Positions 59,101-64,000 of a stretch of 64,000 nucleotides of DNA are shown here, one piece after another. The translations under genes were made by a program, and so were the position numbers. Each line of letters starts with the position of its first letter. Within the stretch, counting starts at the first letter, position 1. The notes under the pieces are model-generated. The model saw nothing but the letters and a program-made list of their open reading frames with translations, did no database searches and was not told where the DNA came from. Source of the stretch: Nepenthes gracilis (taxonomy: Eukaryota > Streptophyta > Magnoliopsida > Caryophyllales > Nepenthaceae); the NCBI GenBank assembly GCA_033239525.1, contig BSYO01000023.1, positions 12,974,158-13,038,157 of the forward strand, written 5' to 3'.

Positions 59101-62100
59101 TTTCAATTGGTTAGAATCTATTTACTTGAACAAAATTGGATTGTGGGGAATACCTAAATATATTCAACAATTATATGAAGTTCTGGCATCCAATTTTCTT
59201 CCTATAATTTCTTCAAGAAATCTTAGTTCTGTTTCCAATTGCAAGATTGCCAGTCCATTTTCTATTGCTAATGTCCTTGAATTTCTTTTGCCTAGCCATG
59301 CATTCCTAGATAGCTCATCTTTCTTTCATATAAGTCTCCCTTTGGAATTTGGATGCTAAAGTCAAATGTAAGTACTGCTTCAGACCATCCCATTCAAAGT
59401 CCTTGCAGCCGGAGGTTGGTGGCTAAACTTCATCTTCGATCATTTGAATCATGATTTAATAACTTCACCTCTCTATGCCTCTAATTCAAACTTGTTTTTT
59501 CAAGGAACCTGCTTTACCTGCATTCTAATGAAAAAAAACTATAATGAGTAAAGGAAGATCTGAGTTGCTTCCCTTATTTTCGATTCTCAAGAGAACATTT
59601 AGGTTGGATGTCTATTCATCTTAACTAAACCAACTCTGATACTTGAGATTTTGACTTAAAATTCGTTGCTGGTTCTGTATCTGTTTCGGTTGGATTAAAA
59701 AGGCACTCTCTTTTTCACTCTTCTGACTATCTTGTTTATTTCAAGCTGCTTCTTCAACTAAGTGACTATCTTACGATGCACTCACCTACCAGGTTCATAA
59801 AAAGTACATTTTTCTTAGGAGGAAGGCATAGTAATTATCAGTTTCCTATATTACTGTTGGCCTTGATCTCATGTGTTTTTTTATTAGGTATGTGAAGCGT
59901 GCACTTTATCTACTGCATCTCACGTGCGGTTCATCTCATCCAAACATTGCTGCAACGTACATTAACGTGGCCATGATGGAAGAAGGCCTGGGAAATGTGC
60001 ATATTGCTCTAAGATATCTGCATGAGGCTCTGAAATGTAATCAGAGGTTGCTTGGTCCAGACCATATTCAGGTGCCTTTCCATCTCATTTATCTTAATGC
60101 TACCAAAATAATAGAAGGGATTGTCCTTTCCAGATATACCAAGCTCTTTCTTAGGCATTTTGACAGTGATGTTGTGTTCATGTAGGTATTTCAGTTTGAA
60201 AATACACGAAACTTTTAAGTTCTACTAAATGGGGTTAGCTATATAAATGCACTTTTGTCAATCAACTCAATTTCGTACAATATCTTGTGAGAGTATAAGT
60301 AATTTTAAATTATTTTTTATCATATCGCTTTAAATTTTGCTCGGTCTATCTTTTCTTTTTTTGTTAAGTAATAACTAACTCTTATTTTCTCACTAACATA
60401 TCATTGGCTTATGTTTAAGTGTCCCAACCACCTTAAACATCTTTTTCTTATCTTATTTTTTATAAGTACAACTTTAAACATATATGGATATTATCATTTC
60501 TTAAATTATTGTGTTGCATGGCTCTACTCGTCCATTTTAACATTCTTATTTCTACAATGCTTACTTTTTTATACACATTGTTTGATTATCCACTCGTTCT
60601 TTATCTTATTTCACTTGGTAAATATATCCTCCCAAATACAGGAGGACCTTACCTAATGATGTTACTATTCTACATTTTTTGTTTATATACCATCTCTCTC
60701 TCTGGCTTTTTGTCCAAATTCAGTTGCTAATCCTCTTCAAAACTTATATGATTCAGTCTGTCTAACTTACACTTTTCAAGCATGCTGGAACTGGTTTTTG
60801 CTCTTGACATTCCTGGAATTTGACGAATAGTTTATTTCATATAAATTAGCTGACAATTTCTAGTCTTGGTTTGCGCAAGTCAGATAATGACTTCAAAAAC
60901 GAAAAAAAAGAAACAGAAAAATCTTATGTGTTGTTCAGTTCCAAGGTCGAGTCAACTCCTTCCGAGTATTGCCCTCTTTGGGAAGGCGAGGGACTATGTC
61001 CTGGTTACCCTACCTGCATGGTTTTATCCTTGAAAAGCACCTAAAAAGGATAAAAATGTCGTACTTCTAAGGAGTATGTCACCTTTTCATTCAACCGATA
61101 TGAGATAATTCACTCTCATAACATAGCCTTTTGGCGAAGAGGTGGCCATACTGCTCTAAAGTGTGCATCAGTATGGGTTTCCCACAAACAGCTGTTAAGT
61201 TTCAAGGTTGGGGCAACTGCTTTCGAGGTATAATTTGCTTTGGAGAAGGAGAGGTGCTACAATCTAGATTGCCCCAACACAAGGTTTTATCCTTGAATAA
61301 GCATATTGAAGGGAGAATAAAGCCTTCCACCACTAGACAGGGATAATTCATCCACACAAACACATGCCAAAGAAAGATTAAAAAAAAGGTCTTCTGCATC
61401 TATTTGCTGGTATTTTTTTAAAAAAAATTTCATTTTTGTGTCTCCTCAGACAGCAGCAAGTTACCATGCCATTGCAATTGCACTCTCATTAATGGAAGCA
61501 TATCCTTTAAGCATTCAGCATGAAAAGACAACTTTGCGAATCCTTCAAGCAAAGCTGGGCCCTGATGACTTACGTACCCAGGTACAGTCACCGTACCAAA
61601 TTTCTAGAGTCTCATGAGATGAAGGTCAGGCATTTCATTTTTTTCACCTTGTTGGTGCTTTGTGTTGCCAAAATCTCTTGGCCAGTTGTCAACCTTTTCT
61701 TTTTGCCGGATGAAAGGGATTCATGGCGCAATGGTAGAGTTATTACCATGTGTCTTGGTGGTCGTAGATTGGAGCCGCGGAATAGACCCATAGATAGAGC
61801 CTCTTTCATATAATACAAGTTAAAATCACGTATGATAGATCCAAAAGTGACCAGACTCTTCCCTGGATGCCATGAATAACAGGATGCACCAGGCTGTCTT
61901 TTTAGTTTTTAGTTTATTTTTTCCTTCTGGATAACAGGGGGCATACAAGCTTTTGATTATATTCTTGAAGTATGAACTACTTTCTGGATACTAGTCGACC
62001 TTTTCTCATATGGATTTAAGTTCAAATCTATCACACTACGCAGGATGCTACTGCTTGGCTAGAGTACTTTGAATCCAAGGCTTTTGAACAGCAAGAAGCT

Positions 62101-63287
62101 ACTCGAAATGGAACCCGGAAGCCTGATGCATCCATAGCCAGTAAAGGCCATCTAAGGTTTGACTCAAACCATGAAACATAAACTGCATGAAACTATTGTA
62201 GTTTCATCTTGTACTTGCTGCCTTTGATCATCTATAAGGAGTAAAATAGTGACTGATATGTATCTTCCGATATAGATATTTGCAATATAACGATACGGTG
62301 ATATAACACAATATATAGGACGATATGTATCGACTAGTTTTTTTGGGTTTCGTTTACTCCTAAATACTTCAATAAACGCGTTTTAAATATACTTAAATTT
62401 TTCAAGAAGTCTGAATTTATATATTTTATAGTGGTATAAGATACGCATAGGTCATAGTTTTTGGGTCATTTATAATAAACCAGAAGAATAGTTAGATTAA
62501 TTTTGATTATATTGACTATAACTCCTCCAATAAATAAAAGGATGATTAAATGGTCAAATTTTAGTGTACAACTATCTATTAATGTGGTTACGAAAATTCT
62601 TTTTTGCATTCATTATGCCTAATATTGATACTTATATACCGATATAGTCACGGCTGTCTTTCGTTGGCCTGTCTATCGATGATATTTTCATCGGTGATTC
62701 TATCTCATTCGCTGTTTGTTGGCCTATCTTTCTACCACTATTCCTCCTTTTCTTTTGAAACATGTACCAATAGTATAATTGCAAACTATTGTATATCAAC
62801 CAACAACAAAGCTGTTGTGCTTGCTTTTATGTTATATTTGCATGCAGAATGGTCATATTGTGCACCGTCCAAACTTTTTCATCACTTTTAGCTCATGATA
62901 AAAATATCATTATCAATTATGACTGTATTAGTATTGTCCTTATTCAATGCAAAGTTTTTCTGCAAAATGGAACAAAATAAATTGGGGAAAACTATGTGCT
63001 AATAATATATTACTAATACGGAAACATATCATAATATTAGTATGGTGTCAAGGAAATATAGGTATTGGAGGCACGGGTACTGACATATTATATATCGGCC
63101 GATATTTTATTCCATGGCTAGTAGTTATATACATTGGATCTTGCTTTCTTTTTCCAAGGGCTTTATCGACTAATAAATTATGATTACCTTTCTCAGTGTT
63201 TCGGACTTGCTTGATTACATAAACCCGAGTCATGATGGGAAAGGACAAAATTCAACAGCTATCAAGCGGAAAAGCTATCCTATGAAG
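41146..63287 (+). CDS. REC: REC/TSS-type CLU (clustered mitochondria) TPR protein, 22 coding exons, 3' end off window
   Basis: Exons: 41146-41206, 41301-41362, 42421-42513, 43027-43099, 43383-43745, 51803-51870, 52023-52154, 53193-53234, 53375-53899, 53975-54132, 54371-54878, 54970-55023, 55127-55228, 56548-56862, 57560-57652, 57748-57849, 57959-58063, 58739-58872, 59888-60071, 61450-61581, 62044-62156, 63197-63287. All junctions are GT-AG and in phase: 1,170 codons, no stop. Parts: basic N-terminus; ubiquitin-like CLU_N (about 30-96); [15 protein letters not shown] (about 200-217); [13 protein letters not shown] and [19 protein letters not shown] in the CLU domain (about 299-470); an eIF3-p135-like part with [15 protein letters not shown] (about 755-780); TPR units from about 950 ([27 protein letters not shown]). 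Arabidopsis relatives are about 1,400-1,800 residues, so several hundred are missing at the right edge. REC proteins act in the cytosol and nucleus to set how much of the cell chloroplasts occupy. REC3 is the likely relative, but the member is not settled. Confidence 0.93.
41580..42090. repeat. Nested repeat pair (B-A-A-B) in coding intron 2
   Basis: Unit B: about 41,625-41,720 and 41,985-42,085 share TTCCATTTTTGT, ATGGTTGAATTT and TGAATACCCATATAA-like words. Between them unit A occurs twice in tandem, about 41,757-41,850 and 41,855-41,935, sharing TCGATTGATTTTTATTCAT and GTATACAATTCTAATT-like words. All four are in the same orientation. Confidence 0.65.
42610..42800. other. GC-richer insert in coding intron 3
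   Basis: A 190-base patch with ACAGTGAGAGGG, TCTCCGCTGCCGCCGCC and purine-rich words in an otherwise AT-rich intron. A 63-codon minus-strand frame crosses it but has no family match. It looks like a small repeat insertion. Confidence 0.3.
43153..43192. repeat. (AAT)n/(ATT)n microsatellite in coding intron 4
   Basis: Seven to eight AAT units run straight into ATT units, so the two halves are complementary and can pair as a hairpin. Confidence 0.9.
45261..45704 (+). repeat. 5' LTR of the intronic chromovirus
   Basis: Begins TGTGTTAGAATCCAAACC and ends near GGACCATGA. It shares GTATTGTAAAAAAAATTA, GACTTTCAATGTATA and AAAGGCCCAAAAACC with the right copy. The terminal CA has apparently mutated. 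Confidence 0.85.
45706..45720 (+). promoter_or_regulatory. Primer binding site of the intronic chromovirus
   Basis: TAGCTAGTATCAGTA follows the 5' LTR. Its core TAGTATCAGTA resembles TGGTATCAGAG, complementary to the initiator Met tRNA. Confidence 0.55.
45780..46740 (+). pseudogene. gag of the intronic chromovirus
   Basis: Reads [10 protein letters not shown], a stop, then [20 protein letters not shown] and further on FYPKDTKF, the usual plant gypsy gag core. Several stops in frame. No clear CCHC zinc knuckle was seen afterwards. Confidence 0.7.
47000..47110 (+). pseudogene. Aspartic protease motif of the intronic chromovirus
   Basis: [16 protein letters not shown] stands where plant gypsy proteases have D-T-G-A-T-H-N-F. 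The catalytic Asp is Asn here, so the protease is inactive. A stop follows within a few codons. Confidence 0.7.
47690..48250 (+). pseudogene. Reverse transcriptase of the intronic chromovirus
   Basis: Contains [29 protein letters not shown] and [20 protein letters not shown]. These are RT blocks of Ty3/gypsy elements; the usual Y-L-D-D box is I-L-D-D. One frame stays open for 113 codons (47757-48098), with stops on both sides. Confidence 0.85.
48251..48840 (+). pseudogene. RT connection and RNase H of the intronic chromovirus
   Basis: Starts with [20 protein letters not shown], the RT thumb/connection, then [14 protein letters not shown] and, after stops, [14 protein letters not shown]. The first Asp of RNase H (I-D-A-S) is present. 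Frame broken several times. Confidence 0.75.
48880..49660 (+). pseudogene. Integrase of the intronic chromovirus
   Basis: A zinc-binding part is visible as GHLRWECTL and [15 protein letters not shown], followed by [11 protein letters not shown] and [16 protein letters not shown] with the first catalytic Asp. Then [14 protein letters not shown] with the second Asp region, and KLMVK / ERFN-like remains. Stops and shifts throughout. A deletion follows, because the block between the core and the C-terminal part is short. Confidence 0.75.
49690..50309 (+). pseudogene. Integrase C-terminus and chromodomain-like tail
   Basis: Reads [20 protein letters not shown], then [20 protein letters not shown] (the conserved F-H-V-S-x-L-K of gypsy integrase tails), [19 protein letters not shown] and, past a stop, [12 protein letters not shown]. 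The W-E and E-D positions fit the second half of a chromodomain, which directs chromoviruses to chromatin. Degraded, so moderate confidence in the chromodomain. Confidence 0.6.
50310..50322 (+). promoter_or_regulatory. Polypurine tract of the intronic chromovirus
   Basis: TAGTAGGGGAGGA lies directly before the 3' LTR, where the plus-strand primer of LTR retrotransposons is expected. Confidence 0.65.
50323..50787 (+). repeat. 3' LTR of the intronic chromovirus
   Basis: Begins TATTTGAATTCAAACC directly after a purine tract and ends GACTGTGACA. Direct-repeat partner of 45261-45704. Confidence 0.85.
56387..56414. repeat. (CT)n microsatellite in coding intron 13
   Basis: About eleven CT units upstream of the exon starting at 56548. 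Confidence 0.9.
58235..58370. repeat. Purine-rich GA/GGA tract in coding intron 17
   Basis: About 130 bases almost free of pyrimidines on the plus strand (AGGAAGGAGAGGGAGGAAG, GGGAAGAAGAAG). Frames read across it on the opposite strand come from composition. Confidence 0.7.
60221..60625 (-). mobile_element. LINE 3' fragment in coding intron 19 (antisense to the host gene)
   Basis: On the minus strand the pieces RMLKWTSR and, in a shifted frame, [14 protein letters not shown] match the C-terminal end of plant RTE/L1-type LINE polyproteins (R-M-L-R-W ... K-M-R-E-x-R-L-R-W-F-G-H-V). The terminal part, ATGGGGTTAGCTATATAAAT at 60,228, resembles the conserved 3' end of such LINEs. It is 5'-truncated and full of stops. 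Confidence 0.65.
60938..61325. repeat. Two diverged about 125-bp repeats in coding intron 19
   Basis: 60,938-61,062 and 61,198-61,320 share TTCCAAGGTCGAGTCAACT / TTTCAAGGTTGGGGCAACT, then TTTGGGAAGG / TTTGGAGAAGG and GGTTTTATCCTTGAA in both. They are about 260 bases apart, same orientation, origin unknown. Confidence 0.6.
61715..61808 (+). mobile_element. Truncated Au-like SINE in coding intron 20
   Basis: A tRNA-like head with A box TGGCGCAATGGTAGAGT (61724-61740) and B box GGTCGTAGATTGGAGCC (61759-61775), followed by GCGGAATAGACC and CCTCTT as in the plant Au SINE. The tail part is missing. It cannot fold as a tRNA because no acceptor stem pairs, so it is not a tRNA gene. Confidence 0.65.
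62157..63196. other. Coding intron 21 with GATAT/GATAC-rich sequence
   Basis: From 62,260 to 62,340 there are many GATAT, GATAC and GATATGTATCG words, and similar ones recur at about 63,080-63,105. They look like two diverged arms of one repeat. No coding exon between 62156 and 63197. Confidence 0.4.
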
Positions 63288-64000
63288 GTATTTTTCTCCA
63301 ATTCCCCCTGTCTCCTTCATTGAAATTTTCCTCACATCATGGGTGAGGTCTCGGCATTTTTAAACAAATACATACCTATTATTAGACTGACTCAATCAAT
63401 TGGCTGCTACTTACTACGTCGTTTCCTTTCATTGGCTGGGTGGGTAACGGAATCTTGAATTATAGTTTCAGTTTTGACTTTTGACAGAATCTCAATATTG
63501 GTATGGTTCCACTTCTACATATTGGTGGGTTTTACCCATATTTGAACCAAACTTGCAGAATTACACTTTTTAAGTGCAATAAACTTTTATGGCAAATTTT
63601 CAACAGCATATTACAAGTTATTAGTACTTTAGTATGTACTTACTTTCTCAGTACCACAGGGCTTGTAATACATATCATAGGTAGAGAGACAAAATACATA
63701 AATTGAGGAATAATAAATTGACTATACAACAATCCAGGAGATGGCTATTATGGAAATTAGAATTTTGTATTGGTATTTATACCTGACTAAATAAGAAGTT
63801 AATATTATTTACAAGGTAAGCGAAATACTAGAATTCCGATTCCACTTTTGACATTTTACGAAAATTGGTTCCACTATTGCTTCCATCTATAAGACGGGTG
63901 GTAACGGTTTTGGGGTAATGAGTGTGGTAGGCAGAATCCCAACTACCAGTTGAGAAATTAGGCCATCTTATGAGATGGACTGGACAGATCCAGTAAGGCT
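63288..64000. other. Start of the next REC/TSS-like intron, to the window edge
   Basis: The donor ATGAAG|GTATTT opens an intron; no further exon in frame was recognised before 64000, so the gene continues beyond the window. Confidence 0.5.

Noticed and set aside
61715..61808. tRNA gene
   Set aside because: A and B boxes are present, but no acceptor-stem pairing or cloverleaf can be drawn, and the following bases match a SINE body.

Overview
The window is nuclear DNA of a flowering plant, probably a dicot. It is AT-rich, has spliced genes with GT-AG introns, and carries plant-type retrotransposons (Ty3/gypsy Tat and chromovirus lineages, Ty1/copia), a LINE tail and a tRNA-derived SINE. There are no bacterial operons, CRISPR arrays, rRNA or intact tRNA genes. 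Exons, LTR ends and target-site duplications were worked out by hand from the sequence; lineage names come from recalled family motifs, not a database search.

Layout. (1) About 1-7,000, minus strand: the 5' part of a trithorax-type histone H3 lysine methyltransferase gene of the ATX3/4/5 clade. Nine exons (6521 down to 1072) join in frame into 578 codons with PWWP, PHD and a TDBD-like Cys/Trp module; the catalytic SET half lies beyond the left edge. (2) About 7,000-40,300: a gene-poor block of 33 kb filled with transposon remains. Its centre is a Tat-type Ty3/gypsy element (12608-20888, minus strand) with TATTT target duplications, a tRNA-type primer site, a broken gag-pol, and a 2.8-kb solo LTR of another family inserted in gag with its own TAGGC duplication. 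Around it lie a candidate inverted-repeat DNA transposon, a GC-rich unit with a 247-bp tandem duplication, several LTR-like fragments, and an old copia element (30142-37092). (3) About 40,380 to the right edge, plus strand: a REC/TSS-type CLU (clustered mitochondria) protein gene. Twenty-two coding exons (41146-63287) join in frame for 1,170 codons; the C-terminus lies beyond the right edge. Its fifth coding intron has grown to 8 kb by insertion of a chromovirus-like retrotransposon (45261-50787), and other introns hold a LINE fragment and a SINE fragment.

The two host genes point away from each other and have no evident functional link. One writes chromatin marks, the other is a cytosolic TPR/CLU protein of the family that sets chloroplast compartment size. 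The most unusual structure is inside the Tat element: on the strand opposite gag-pol, an array of about 61-bp repeats carrying ten TTGAC (W-box) cores is followed by two G-boxes, a TATA box and an ATG, which together look like an antisense promoter. The ORF it would drive was cut off by a deletion that also removed most of pol.
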